A stretch of 64,000 nucleotides of DNA, taken from the NCBI RefSeq assembly GCF_002078875.1, contig NC_034409.1:102162671-102226670 (forward strand), written 5' to 3'. The notes below the pieces were generated by a model. The model saw only the letters and a list, made by a program, of their open reading frames with translations. It did no database searches and was not told the origin of the DNA. Positions 52,369 to 64,000 of this stretch are shown piece by piece. This DNA comes from Numida meleagris (Eukaryota > Chordata > Aves > Galliformes > Numididae). Numbering within the stretch: the stretch's first letter is position 1; the number at the start of each line of letters is the position of its first letter. Position numbers and translations under genes: made by a program.

Positions 52369-52902
52369 TCAATCTAATCTATGTTTAGAGATGCAATGCG
52401 GATATGTTGGAGATGTTTTCTGAAGTGCACACATCCTGGCAGTAAAAGTTCCATGTTTAGAAGTAGCAGCTTGAAGAGAAATGGACTTAAAATTTCCACT
52501 TGAGGTCTTTGCCTTAGGAGGGGTTGTTCTTTTTCTGCTGTTACTTACACCTTGGGCATCACTGTTTGCCATTTCTCAGTTTGCTCAGGGGCAGATGAAA
52601 AGCAGTTTTTGCTTTTTCAAAGATCTTTGCCATATAAGCTGAATTTGTTGATATAAAACATAACTGATCCACACTGCTCCTATGAAAGATTCCAACTCTG
52701 TGCCAAAGTGGCAAATGATGTCTCCAGTGGCATAATGTTTACCAGTGCTATCATGGAATTGAATTAGAAGTCCCTTTGCAAGGACAGTGCTGCATCTAGC
52801 ACAACGGCTTTCAGCTTGTTCCTCTGAACTCTTAACATCTTCTTTGAACTGTTTGAACAATGAGGTTGTCCCACTCAACCCATTCTGTGCAATTTCAGTC
52901 AA
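52369..52902 (-). pseudogene. Decayed coding-like stretch, parent unknown
   Basis: On the minus strand one frame is open from 52902 to 52588, is broken by two TGA stops (52585-52587 and 52576-52578), and stays open in the same frame from 52572 to a stop at 52369-52371. It reads protein-like (for example LTEIAQNGLSGTTSLFKQFK and SNSRKRTTPPKAKTSSGN). A stop also lies just upstream of the first part. No family was recognised and no intron border joins it to GRIK1. It could be an old retrocopy or chance in a stretch of 178 codons. Confidence 0.3.
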
Positions 52903-54653
52903 GCAACTGCTCTTTGAGCTCTACTCAATTTGTCAGAACTTATTTTCTGTCTTTCAAACTGAAATTGTATGCACTTCTTGATCCTTGTTAAAACAAATGA
53001 TGTAAGTCAAAACTTTAACATGGAAGCAAGTTTTCCAGAAGAGGACCTGTAAAGAACCAATTTTAATTTTGGAAGCATTATCAATCATTTTTGCATATTT
53101 TCTGAGATGGAGAAGGAGGCTACATTTCAAGTCAACAGGCTGTCCCACTTATACTGGGATGTCTACTCCCTCTAGCCTCTAGAGACTATATTATGCCAAC
53201 AACACATTCAAACTGTCTGGGAGTATTGGGATTTGATGAATGCATAACAAACACAGCTAATTTGAAAAAAATAGCTCCTTTAAACAGCAATTTCCAGCTT
53301 CAGTACTTGATTTTGCAAGTATAATTTACTAATTTAGTGCAAGTCACTAGAGAATACTTTGGATTTCTCTGTTACATATTTTCACATTTCATCATGTGAA
53401 ATTTGAGCTTTAGATATTGCTTTATATTTTCTGATCATCAGAACGTATTCAGCTAACGGAATTTTGACGTCATCAATGTAGGAGTAGTGCAGTTATTAGC
53501 TGACAATCAGGAAATGGAAATACGGCAGAATTAAAACCTGTTTTGAATTTTAACTCAGCAATGAAAATACGGGAGGCTATCAAAACCAAGTTGTAATTTC
53601 TAGTTACTCTTGAATACACAACATCTTTTAACATCTCTCAAGACCATGTACAACAATACTGTAGCACGACTTCAGAAATTTTGCCAACTTAAGGAATGTT
53701 TTCATTTACTATACGTATTTCAGACTTGATTTTAGGTATGCAGTTCTTTCAGAGTCTATAATTCCTCATGACAGTAATGATACCAACAAGATTACTTCTT
53801 TTCTGGTTCAATAATATTTACTTTCCCATCTTTCATCTGAGGAATACATATATTTTCTGTTGACAATAACGCTGTTTAGTCTTGGGACAGCAATGTACAA
53901 CAGTTATGTTTTGCTTGGACCTGTACTAGAATTAGCAGAATGTTATTTCATACGGCAAGATGGAAATCAATGATTATTATCAATAGTCTAAGATAACATT
54001 CTATTCAGTCAGAGTGATGTTAGCAAAAAATCTTCTGCATCATGGAAACTACTATTGTTCTGTGATTGTTCTAGTTATTTGTTTCTTTGTTTCTTTAACT
54101 TAAAATAACATATTTCAACCACTCTGCAGTAGTCTTTGTGTCCTATACATATCCACAAATGCAAGAACTTTTTTGTTTCAGGACTAGCACTTTTTCCAGA
54201 CCTGTAATCACTTACCTATTAAATTGAGATTAATTTTAATTAGTGTACATTCAGGAACTATTTATAATTCATTAGCAAAATTTTACAGAATTTTTGCTTG
54301 GTTCCCATAAAAGAAGAATAGAAATTCACTGGGCAGGGGAGAGGAGTGGAAGGAAAGGAGGCATGATGGAAAGAGTGAAGGTTTTGCTAAGCAAACTAAC
54401 CAAAACTGCATACAGAACATCACATACACTTCAAATATATTCAAATATATTTCTCTGAAAGTCAGATATAGAATCAATATGTTGGTACACATTCAACATA
54501 TTTTCTGGAGTTCTTTTATACATGTTAACATAGCAGTAATGCACTCATAGAGAACTTTGGTTACATGCTTTAATTTGCTGGTGAGATTCTCTGGATAGAT
54601 CTGCATAGGAATAGGACAGATAGTCATAATTATATGCATGAATTATACTTCCT

Positions 54654-54883
54654 AGAATCATAGAATCATAGCATGGTTTTGATTGGAAGGAACTTCAAGG
54701 ATCACCTTATTCCAACCCCCCTGCCATGGGCAGGGATATCTTCCACTGGATCACGTTGCTCAAAGCCCCATCCAACCTTCAACACTTCCAGGGAGGGGAC
54801 ATTCACAGCTTCTCTGAGCAACCTGTGCCAGTGTCTCACCATGTTCAGAGAGACAAGTTTCTTCCTAATATCTAATCCAAATC
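54654..54883 (-). mobile_element. Older CR1 LINE, 3' part, split by an insertion
   Basis: TAGAATCATAGAATCATAGC, then GATTGGAAGGAACTTCAAGG and TTCCTAATATCTAATCCAAA, form the inverted CR1 3' region. It stops at 54883 in the middle of CR1 sequence and resumes at 56177. Confidence 0.9.
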
Positions 54884-56176
54884 ACACACAAGACAAAGAG
54901 GTGATCCGAAACAGCCAGCATGGCTTCACCAAGGGCAGATCTTGCCTGACCCATCTGATGGCCTTCTATGATGGAGTGACAGCGTCGGTAAACAGGGGAA
55001 GGGCGACAGATGTCATCTACCCGGACTTCTGCAAAGCCTTTGACATGTTCCCTCACCACATTCTTCTCTCTAAATTGGAGAGGTATGGATTTGAAGGATG
55101 GACTGTTCAGTGGATTAAGAATTGGTTGGCTGGATGCAGCTGAAGGGTTGTGATTAATGGTTCTGTGTCAGGGTGGAGGCCGGTCACAAGCGATGTCCCT
55201 CAGGGGTCAGTCTTGGGACCAGTGCTCTTCAACGTCTTCATCAATGACATAGACGATGGCATCGAGTGCACCCTCAGCAAGTTTGAAGATGACACCAAGC
55301 TGAGCGGTGCAGTCGATACATTGGAGGGAAGGGAAGCCATCCAGAGGGACCTGGACAGGCTGGAGAAGTAGGCCCATGAGAACCTAATGAGGTTCAACAA
55401 GGCCAAACACACTTGGTGCTGCACTTGGGCAGGGGCAATCCCAGGTATTTATACAAACTGTGGGAAGAACTCCTTTAGAGCAGCCCTGTGGAGAAGGACT
55501 TGGGCGTCCTGGTGGATGAGAAGCTGGACATGAGCCAGCAGTGTGCATTCGCAGCCCAGAAGGCCAACTATGTTCTGGGCTGTATTAATAGAGGAGTGGC
55601 CACCAGGGTGAGGGAGGTGATTGTCCCTCTCTACTCAGCTCTTGTGAGGCCCCGTCTGGAGTACTGCGTCCAGGCCTGCAGCCCACAGCACAAGAAAGAT
55701 GTAGAGCTCTTGGAATGGGTCCAGAGAAGGGCCACCAAGATGATCAGAGGGTAGAGCACCTCTCCTATGAAGAAAGGCTGAGGGAACTGGGCTTGTTAAG
55801 CTTGGAGAAGAGAAGGCTCCGGGGAGACCTCGTTGCTGCCTTCCAATACTTGAAGGGAACATATAAACAGGAGGGGGACTTACTGTTTACATGAGTTGAT
55901 AGTGATAGAACAAGGGGGAATGGTTTTAAAGTAAGATGGGAGGTTTGGGTTAGATATTAGGAGGAAGTTTTTCACACAGAGGTTGGTGATGCACTGGAAC
56001 AGGTTGCCCAAGGACATTGTGGATGCCCCATCCCTGGAGGCATTCAAGGCCAGGCTGGATGTGGCTCTGGGCAGTCTGTTCTAGTGGTTGGCAACCCTGC
56101 ACATAGCAGGGGGTTTGAAACTAGATGATCTTTGAGGTCCTTTTCAACCCGGGCCATTCTATGATTCCATGATTCT
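54884..56176 (+). mobile_element. Younger CR1 LINE inserted into an older CR1
   Basis: About 1.3 kb plus-strand, 5'-truncated CR1 carrying the end of ORF2 (reverse transcriptase) and a complete 3' end with ATTCTATGATTCCATGATTC. It separates two collinear halves of a minus-strand CR1. AAATC is found at both borders (54879-54883 and 56177-56181), compatible with a 5-bp target-site duplication. Confidence 0.9.
54886..55754 (+). pseudogene. CR1 ORF2 reverse transcriptase remnant
   Basis: This is the C-terminal half of the LINE reverse transcriptase, which copies CR1 RNA at the nicked target. Recognised stretches are [61 protein letters not shown] and [24 protein letters not shown] at 55141-55143 interrupts the first frame; the same frame continues to a stop after 55368, and a later segment (from 55488) is in another frame. 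The catalytic FADD motif is FEDD at 55282-55293. The copy is therefore inactive as well as 5'-truncated. Confidence 0.9.
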
Positions 56177-56640
56177 AAATCTACTCTTTTTTTTAGTTTA
56201 AAGCCATTACTCCTTGTCCAATCACTACACTTCCTGATAAAATAAAGTCACTCCCCACCTTTCTTTTAGGATCCATTTAGGTACTGGAAGGCCCCAGTCT
56301 CCCCAAAGCCTTATCTTCTCCAGGCTGAACAGCCCCAACACTCTCAGCCTGTCTTCACAAGAGAGGTGCTCCAACCCTCTTATCATCTTCGTGGCTTCCT
56401 CCAGACTTAATCCAACAGATCCATGTCATTCTTGTGCTCAGGGCCCCAGACCTGGACACAGCACTCCAGATGGGGCCTCACGAGTGCAGAGCAGCTCCCT
56501 CTTCCTGCTGGCCACCCCTCTTTTGATGCAGCCCAGGATACAGTTGACCTGCATTGCGAGCACAAACTACAGCCTCATGTTGAGCCCCTCATCAACCAAT
56601 ACCCCAAGTCCTTCTCCATAGAATTCTCCTTCAGCCATTC
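56177..56640 (-). mobile_element. Older CR1 LINE, continuation after the nested insertion
   Basis: Resumes AAATCTACTCTTTTTTTTAG and TTTAAAGCCATTACTCCTTG, then CTTCTCCAGGCTGAACAGCC and GGACACAGCACTCCAGATGG. This is inverted CR1 collinear with 54654-54883. The left-hand (5') end of the element fades out near 56600-56690. Confidence 0.88.
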
Positions 56641-57528
56641 TCCTTCACCTGAACTGGAAATGTTAAACACGGTGCCATTTAGAGTCTCTGAAAGCTAGTA
56701 CCTTCCTGCCCCCACCACTCCTAGGATGGTGAAGTTTGGAGACCACTGACTTCACTCTTCCAAGCCACTAAATGTTTACTTGGTTACAGGTATACCCCCT
56801 GGTAACACCCTGAAGAAAGCACAAAAAGGAGTACCCTGCTGCCCATGAACAAACTCCGTGATATAGTTTATGAAGGAAATCATTGTTTACTGTGGGTGAA
56901 GTTTGGAAAAAGCCAGAACTGCTACCTATTTGAGCTTGATTTTTTCTGTTGGGACCTATGTGTGTAAAAAAGAGCCTAATCAGCCTATAAATTTGCATCA
57001 CAAACAAAGCAGCAGATACAGTTTGTCTGTTCCATACTGTTGTGTTTTCACCCATGTATTCTTAATGAAATCCAGCAATTTATTAAATAGTTTCTCTTCT
57101 CTCATGTTCTGCTGATGGCTTGACATCAAGCTTAGAATTTATTGTAAGGTCCCGGTTAAAAGAGAAAGAGCAGATTAACTGACAAGTTTGATGAAGAACC
57201 AGTTTGTCAGATGATTCATTTAAATAAACAACATTTTAAAAACAAATTAACCAAAGGATTCTACAAGGGAAGGAAAAAAATCAATGTTAACTCAAGATAT
57301 AAATGATGCTGAAGAAATGAGGCTGTTTCTTCTAAGCTCAAAAAAAAGCACAGTCATCCAAGGTAGGCTGTTGGTAGCACTTACAGGGGACAAAGTTCTC
57401 CCTTTCATCTCCCTCCCTTCCTTCCTAATTGTTCTTTGAGATAGTATATGCTCTCATGTATCTTAGGCCAACCAAAGGCATCTTAGCCCTGGGCAGTGGC
57501 AGACCTATCTTTCCTTCAAGGGTGATGG

Positions 57529-57703
57529 GCATGGAACAGGCTCCCTAAGACAGTGGGCATGGACCCAAATTCAAGAAGCATTTGAACATTTTTCTCAGAC
57601 ACAGTGTTTGAATTTTGGATGGTCCTGTGTGGAGCCCGGATTGGGACTCAGTGGACGTTGTACGATGCTTCCAATTCAGAATATTCTATGATTCAGTGAT
57701 TCT
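57529..57703 (+). mobile_element. CR1 LINE 3' region, another subfamily
   Basis: GCATGGAACAGGCTCCCTAA, GGACCCAAATTCAAGAAGCA, GGATGGTCCTGTGTGGAGCC and the terminal ATTCTATGATTCAGTGATTC. The subfamily differs from the other copies here. Confidence 0.88.
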
Positions 57704-60700
57704 GCACTTGGCACTGTGGTTGCACCCATGATGGGCATTTTGGGCCTCCTGAATCACAAGAAAGCTGAATACCCAAAATGAGGTGAGTGTGAGAACTATA
57801 GGAGCTGCTTTGTTTCTCATGGATGTAAACACTTCTGAGGGGCTGTGCCAGCAGACACAGCTGAGGAGCATTCCCATGCTCTGATCCCACATGCCCTGCT
57901 GCTCACAGACTCTGGAGAGGCAAAGCCAGCCTTACATTACTTGATCTTATTGCATGCAAGGAGCAATTCCCTCAGCCACACATAAGCACATCAGTGGGAG
58001 AACCAGTAATCATGTTCATTTAACAAATAAACCTGCTTCAGTGCACAACATGTGTGAGGAAACCTTTCACTTTCTGCATTTACTTTACAATGTCTCAGAG
58101 AATGAAGAGAAAAGCTGTATACGTCCCTACTTCTAATTTAGCTGCAGAAAGTAAGAGGAACATGCCTATTTGGCTAATCTTGCTCTAATAGAAACAAGAT
58201 CTGAACCACGAGTGACTGCTCTTCAGAGAACAGCAAGGGATTCAAGTCAAACTGACAACTATGACAAAGCATCATCCCCATTCATCCTTTGAAGGAAAAA
58301 AGAAAAAGCTACAGCAAGTAAAATGTCAAAAATATATAAAAGTACACCTCAGTAGACACCTGAAAAAGTGGCTCCAGCCCTTCTGAGCAAGCAAATATTT
58401 CCATTTAATGGGGGTCATCATGGACTGAGAGAGTTTTAGAAAAGGTCATGACTGAATCAATTTCCATACTATTCAACGGATATCAACATTTCGCTTCAAG
58501 ACAAGGCAAAGCTCAAAAGCCTGTTATTGGAAAAATTCTCTGTCCCCATTTTAAAACCTGCCACGAACAGCAACAGCTAAAAGTTCTTGACCTTTCTGAT
58601 GGCAGTTATCGACCTGTCTCTCCAGGCTTTTTTGGTTGGGTTTCCTCAATGCAAAATATCTCACTAACAAAGTTCAGTCCCAATGCAGCAGATCTAGTAC
58701 ATTCTTTTAGCTGCATGTATACAGAATTGCCTGACTAGATATGAATGAATTTTTGTGATTTCAGTCATGGCATCACTTTGATGCTTTCAAAATTAAATGC
58801 AAACTTTCAAAAATATTTTTAAAAACTACATTCTGCTTGCAGATAGATTTTCCTTACCTACTCCATAGCTAAGATGAGAACAGTGTTTTAATGCACGTTT
58901 TTTTTCCTTATTATTTTTTACTCCCTGTTGAAGTACTTCAAAAAAGCCAAGTGGAATGGAGATAGGCTCACAGAAATAGCCCTGATAGCTTGCAAAACAG
59001 AGGTGTGAAAATACAACTGCTTTTGACGGAGGTCTGTGTTACCTTCTGACACCTAAAGGAGACTCAAAGAGAAAAAACATGTTCAGCCCTTAAGCCAGCC
59101 TGAAATCCAATGGTTGCCATGGATATGCCAAAACAGCAGCTATTTTTCAAATTTAGATCTTGCTCTGGGACACTTATACATTCATTATCTTGGTGGATAA
59201 ACTTCAGATTTCCCAAATAAATTTTCTGCAAGTCTCTCCAGCTCACTGGTGGCTCCATGAGGCAGGTCTGTGTCCAGCCTTGTACAATGAACTAGCGGTT
59301 AACCTCCTTTGGAAACTGGGAGGCTGCTGTGTATCAGCTACTGAACTGTCACCTGGAAAATCTAAAATTCTTTATCGCCAGAGTAATTCTTCCTACTTTC
59401 TGACCAGAGGAAAATGTTGGCAGTGTGGGCATATCACATGCACATGTTGTTAAAATAGAGAAAAGAGTTGCTGAATACAAGATAAAATTTTCAAAGACCA
59501 TAAGTCAAGCCACTACCAGACAGGATGAGATCTTAAAAATATACTGCTGGGATTTTTTTTACTGCCAGATTTCCATCCCTTAGCATACTATCTTGGTCCT
59601 AGAGCCAGCATTTCCAGCACCTTAAACTGCAGCACATCTATTCATATATGCACATCACTCCAGATGTGAGCATACCAGTACTAATTACAAGTATTTTGAG
59701 ATTATGATAGAAATTAAAGCAAGAAACAGGAGGAGTTAAAAAACCTGAAAGCTGTTATGTTGTTGTTCTTATTGAGGTTCTACACTTCAAAAGACTGCTA
59801 TTTGAAAGCAAACATGCTGATCATGCAGCAAGAAACGTCTGAAATATTAAAAGGTACAACCAAAGAACAATGGAAAATACAGATATCAGCTAAGATTTTC
59901 CTCATTTAGACACAAGAATTTTTCTCCTCCCTAGAGAAAAATTTGTTTTTCTATGATTCACAGCTCTTTTCAGTCATGGATAAAACTAAGATTCTATGTG
60001 GTTGATGTCCAGGTTTCCTTGCTCAGAGGACATCCTCGTTTCATAGCTTAAGCGTGATGTGCACATTCTCATCGGCCTGGGGAGATATTTTTTGCACAGG
60101 ATAATGTGCTCACTCAGTAATGTGGAGGCACGTGGCCCACTTCCCTGAGGCTCTGAGCCACTGGAGGCTCCCAAAAGCATTCTGGTCCCACAACTTGCAG
60201 ACAATCCACTAGCAGGATTTCCAGAAACAGCAGAACATCTGTATCCCAGGGGGACTGCTGCTTTGAGAAGCATCTCCTCCCACACACAGCACTATCTGAA
60301 CACCATCAGGCCCATGAAACCTCATTAAAACCCACCTGTTAGCCACTGAAAAGAAGTGAGAGTTAAAATCCTAATGACTGCACAGCTATGTGTCATTGGC
60401 TTCCTGAAACAGAAGCTGTTGCTGATGCCAAGTTAATGTAGGAGATTCATAAAGCCAAATTAACATACATTTTGTCCTTGCTCCCTGTCAATACGAATAT
60501 GGACTCTCAGCGCTCTGCTGCCCAAATGGCTACAGGCTCACACACACCTCTGATGCTCGAGGTGTGGGACTGAAATGGGGCAAGGCAAAACAGTACTTAT
60601 AAAGGGTTTTTCTGCAAATTATGTTCACTTGTGGAGAGTGCCACTGAGACCGAAAGCACTTACTGCCAGAAAATATCCCAAGCACTTCCTCCATTTTTGT

Positions 60701-61179
60701 CTCTTACCAGAGGATGCTTTCTCCTTTGTCATAAGGTGCCCAACACAGAGCCGGTGTAAATGTACTCATCGCAGAGCTAAGGCTAGTATTCATCTTACAG
60801 GGAAAGAATAATCAAATGAGCTATTACTACTGGCTTACATTTTAAAAATATCTTTCTTTTTAAAGCTATCTCACCGACTGTGTAAGATTACTTCAGAAAT
60901 TGGTTATTACCTCCAATTTATATATGACCTAAATACTACTGTTATATGTGTGAATTTGAAGAAAAAAGAAAAAAGTTTCTCAGAAATAATCATTAACAAT
61001 CACAATCCTATAACCAACAATAATTGCATTTTGTATTTACAAATCCAGACTAAAATGGGCTTACTCCCTCAGGTTTTAATGGAATTAAATGCATGGGTTG
61101 TGCATGAGGCTAGTGGAATATAAACTAAACACATTAGTATTCTTTGCACGAGCGAATTTAGCCTTGCAAGGGGGACCTC

Positions 61180-61246
61180 TGAGTTAGGCAGCTATTATCA
61201 TCCTCATTTTACAGACAGTGAAGCTGAGAGCTCGAGTGACTTTTCT
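61180..61246 (+). repeat. Possible ancient MIR-like relic
   Basis: GAGTTAGGCAGCTATTATCA, TCCTCATTTTACAGACAGTG, AAGCTGAGAGCTCGAGTGAC closely follow the conserved MIR 3' segment (gaggtaggt-tattatc-cattttacag-aaactgag). Best of the three such matches in the window. Confidence 0.55.
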
Positions 61247-62070
61247 ACCATCACTCCCTCTTCAATCTGTTCAAACCCTACTTTGGAACTCCTCCATACA
61301 TTGCTCTCTGCTTTTCAGCCTTTTCCCTGCCTTTTGTAAGCCCCTGTCCTTACCTTGGCATTTGCCATCTTTGCATTCACCCAGCTTGGTTTCTGTCCAG
61401 CATGCCTTTGATTTCATCCTATATACCCTGCCAAGTGTCACAGCCATCTCACTGCTGCTGCCAGTTCCTGAATCTGGAACACAATCCCTCTGCAACGCTT
61501 CATCCTGCTGTGGCCTCCTCCTTTTGGGGTGCATGTCAAACAATACTGAAAGCCCATATCCTTTCCTTGTTCTAACTACATTATTTCTAGCCATCAAAAT
61601 CAAAAATAAAAGAAGAGTCAGTGGTCACAGAAAGGCAACTCACGTTCTGGTCCTCAGCAGGAACTCCCATATTTGTGTTTATAATCTCTATAGCTGCAAG
61701 TTTCTACAGACTACAAGAAATCCACAACCAAACACACTATTTCAGAGCAGGACTGGCTTTGGGGGGGCTGAGGTGAAACTTAAATTTTCCTTTCCATGTC
61801 TGTATAACAGGATTGAAAAACTGAAAACTGGGGCAGGTTCATGACCTGCAACCTCGCACACGAAGAAGGAAAAGAGTGCAACCAAAGTGTCAAAGTCAGC
61901 AAATGTGAGGACTGGGTTTGTTTGTTAGGTTAGATTTGTTTTTAGAAAGGTCACTGAATATTTGACAAACTGATGCTCCAAGGTTCAAAACTGTATGACT
62001 GAAATCCACTTCTGGGGCTGTGTTTAGGACCTGAGCGTACTCTGTAGCATCAGTAGAGACTTCGCTATCA

Positions 62071-62158
62071 GTGGTCAGTGGGCATGGTGGGGGTGGGTTG
62101 ACGGTTGGACTAAGTGAGCTTGGAGGTATTTTCCAACCTTAATGATTCTGTGACATTC
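62071..62158 (+). mobile_element. CR1 LINE 3'-end fragment
   Basis: GTGGTCAGTGGGCATGGTGG, GACGGTTGGACTAAGTGAGC and TTCCAACCTTAATGATTCTG, a plus-strand CR1 end. Confidence 0.88.
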
Positions 62159-63289
62159 TGTACAAGAGCCAGGACCACGTTCTTGTAATTATCTGCAGAC
62201 TAACAAAGTATTGCATTCAGCTATGCTTTTATCCTTTGGAAAGCACAGGGACAAAAGTATATATGTTTTTATGTACATATGTAAAAAGATGAGCGTATTA
62301 AGATACAAAGATCTGCTTTATTGAGTGGGATGTATCTGACTTTAGCTTGTGATTGTGGAGATATTTCCCAAGGGCTCAATCAGCACAATTCACTTTATAC
62401 AATTTTGAAATAATGAACTTTTCTATTTTTACAGGAGAAAAAATGATTGACCTGATTTACATGTGTCTTGCAATACAACGGTAGTACTAGCAAGAAACCA
62501 AGGATGCTTTTAGAAGTGAAAACTCTTCATTTGATAGCTTAAAAAAGTGATTGTCTTACTGCTTGTACTGTATTGTTTTCACCTGATGCAGAGACCAGTC
62601 AGCAGGCACTGAAAATGCAGGATAGATACGCTATTTATATTGTTTGTTATTCTTCTTCCCACATAACCACACTTTCCTGCGTGAACCAGCTCTCCATGCA
62701 TTGCAGCATTAATTTCAAAGGAGAGAAATACAGGAAAGGGAGAGAATTGGTTCTAATTACCCAGTTACACATGCAGCGTTGGGTCCCATCTGATGCTATT
62801 TTTGCAGAAAGGGGAAGGGAGTAAGAATTTTATCCCTTCTCTTCTTGGAGCTAGAAATAGGCAGATGAACCTTACAGACACCAAGCTCTGATATTGTGTA
62901 AGATGTTTTCCCCAGCAGCAATTAACCTGGAAAAAGCACTGAAAGAAGTTCAGGGTTAGGTTATGTCACTATGCTCTCCCACTGCACATGTGTACCTTCA
63001 GGACTGCTGTGCTGATATACTGTATGTTGTGAAAGTACATAGCAAATCAAGCTTTCACATTCAACAGAGCGATGTTTTAATCATGATATGTGTTACAAAC
63101 CGAGCTGCTCTTTTCAGGACTGCCCAGTAGCCGCCCAGCCAAGTGCTGTGGTGAGAGACACTGCCAGCAAGACAGTGAGGAAGACAAAGCCCAGCACAAT
63201 AGGTGCTTCACATGGGTATTTTTACTCAGTGTGAGCACTTATGGTGGTTAGGGATGTAAAGGGTTGGCCTCTTCTCATAAAGCACGGAG

Positions 63290-63454
63290 AGACAGAGGCA
63301 CAGGCTGCCCAGGGAGGTGGTGGAGTCAGCATCCCTGGAGGTGTTCAAGAGCCGTGTGGATGTGGCACTGAGGGACACGGTCAGTGGCATGGCAGGGTGG
63401 GCTGACAGCTGGAGTAGGTGATCCTAGTGATCTTTGCCAACCTTAATGATTATA
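63290..63454 (+). mobile_element. CR1 LINE 3' region
   Basis: GGCACAGGCTGCCCAGGGAG, GTGTTCAAGAGCCGTGTGGA, GGTGATCCTAGTGATCTTTG and CCTTAATGATTATACC, plus-strand and 5'-truncated. Confidence 0.88.
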
Positions 63455-64000
63455 CCAATTTCAGTAGGTTTTGGTCAAATTTTCTCGCGTCTGAGCATCT
63501 CTCGCAACCAGGCTGCAACAATTTAAAAAGTCCTGCTGAAAGAGAAACGTACTTTCCGGTGTCTCTTTAAATTTTTTCAGAGCACTGGTTCACAAATACA
63601 GTTTCCTTACATATCTGTCAGGGTCAGAGGATTTCCCTTTCAGATATCCTGACATATTGCTGATTACATGCTGGACTACAAAATGCTTCTGAAAGTGAAA
63701 AGGTGTGGAAAGGCAACAAGAAATTAGAGAGGAGGTGAAAATTACAGCAGAAAAAAAAAAGTGGTTTTAATTTCACAGAAACAAAAAGCAAATGAGGACA
63801 ATGCAAACAAAGCTGGCTGAAAGACTGAAGGAAGACTAGATGACTGATGGCCTTGTGCTGCAGAATTTGCTGGAATTTGTACTTACATGCTTTTATGTAG
63901 GTACTAGCTTAAAACAGGAAGTACATCTGTGCAAAAAGCACTTCACCATCTTTCTTTGCCATTCCTGCAAGATCTTACACTTCCCAGAAATCAGTGATCA

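Larger units (their letters stand above)
52025..64000 (-). other. GRIK1 intron 1 (partial)
   Basis: Intronic DNA upstream of exon 2. It holds a decayed coding-like stretch (52369-52902), nested CR1s (54654-56640), further CR1 ends (57529, 62071, 63290), a MIR-like relic (61180) and a 208-codon frame without recognised domains (61218-61844). The signal-peptide exon was not found here. Confidence 0.75.

Noticed and set aside
54673..54885. Start of a 156-codon open frame read through the CR1 border
   Set aside because: The first part is antisense CR1 tail fused by chance to the nested CR1 reverse transcriptase frame. Only the part from about 54886 is coding-derived.
61218..61844. 208-codon plus-strand open frame, the longest in the window
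   Set aside because: No recognisable domain; it begins inside a MIR-like relic and overlaps an antisense open frame (61271-61603). Composition bias against stops explains it better than a gene.
14141..63454. Possible strand bias of CR1 copies (eight plus, five minus)
   Set aside because: The difference is too small for thirteen copies to mean anything.
52025..64000. Search for GRIK1 exon 1 (signal peptide)
   Set aside because: No minus-strand sequence ending in the expected RIG codons before a donor was seen. The exon most likely lies beyond 64000.

Overview
The window is vertebrate nuclear DNA, most likely from a galliform (chicken-like) bird. It is AT-rich, the coding sequence lies in short exons with GT-AG borders, and the commonest interspersed repeat is the avian LINE CR1, recognised by its conserved 3' end and a terminal run of ATTCTATG-like octamers. 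A possible solo LTR resembling galliform alpharetrovirus-like LTRs supports the same assignment.

One gene explains all recognisable coding sequence. GRIK1 (kainate receptor subunit GluK1, also called GluR5) lies on the minus strand and is read from right to left. Eleven consecutive exons are present between 52024 and 6338, matching exons 2-12 of the human gene as I know it. They encode nearly all of the amino-terminal domain, the linker, the S1 half of the ligand-binding domain and the first membrane segment M1. The first exon (signal peptide) should lie to the right of 64000. The exons for the pore loop with the Q/R editing site, M3, S2, M4 and the cytoplasmic tail should lie to the left of position 1. 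All exons are open, the phases agree at every junction, and I see no disabling change. The paralogue is fixed by GluK1-type residues in the amino-terminal domain and M1, and by the 45-base cassette exon 9 (11766-11810), which is known as the alternatively spliced exon separating GluK1-1 from GluK1-2.

Layout from left to right: intron 12 (1-6337); exons 12, 11 and 10 (6338-8743), coding for S1 and M1; the optional exon 9; exon 8 (12949-13056); the 13.7-kb intron 7; exons 7, 6 and 5 (26765-32090); the 9.6-kb intron 4 with several CR1 pieces and the LTR-like block near 38.1-38.5 kb; exon 4 (41662-41843); exon 3 (49206-49463); exon 2 (51857-52024); and the 5' part of intron 1, which holds a nested pair of CR1 elements (54654-56640).

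I find no bacterial-type system, CRISPR array, tRNA or rRNA gene, and no second protein-coding gene I can name. The points most worth checking are the splice signals of cassette exon 9, a stem-loop with octamer repeats just downstream of the exon 10 donor, the nested CR1 insertion, the LTR-like block running antisense to GRIK1, and a decayed coding-like stretch at 52369-52902. Exon numbering and statements about human GRIK1 come from memory of the family, not from a search.
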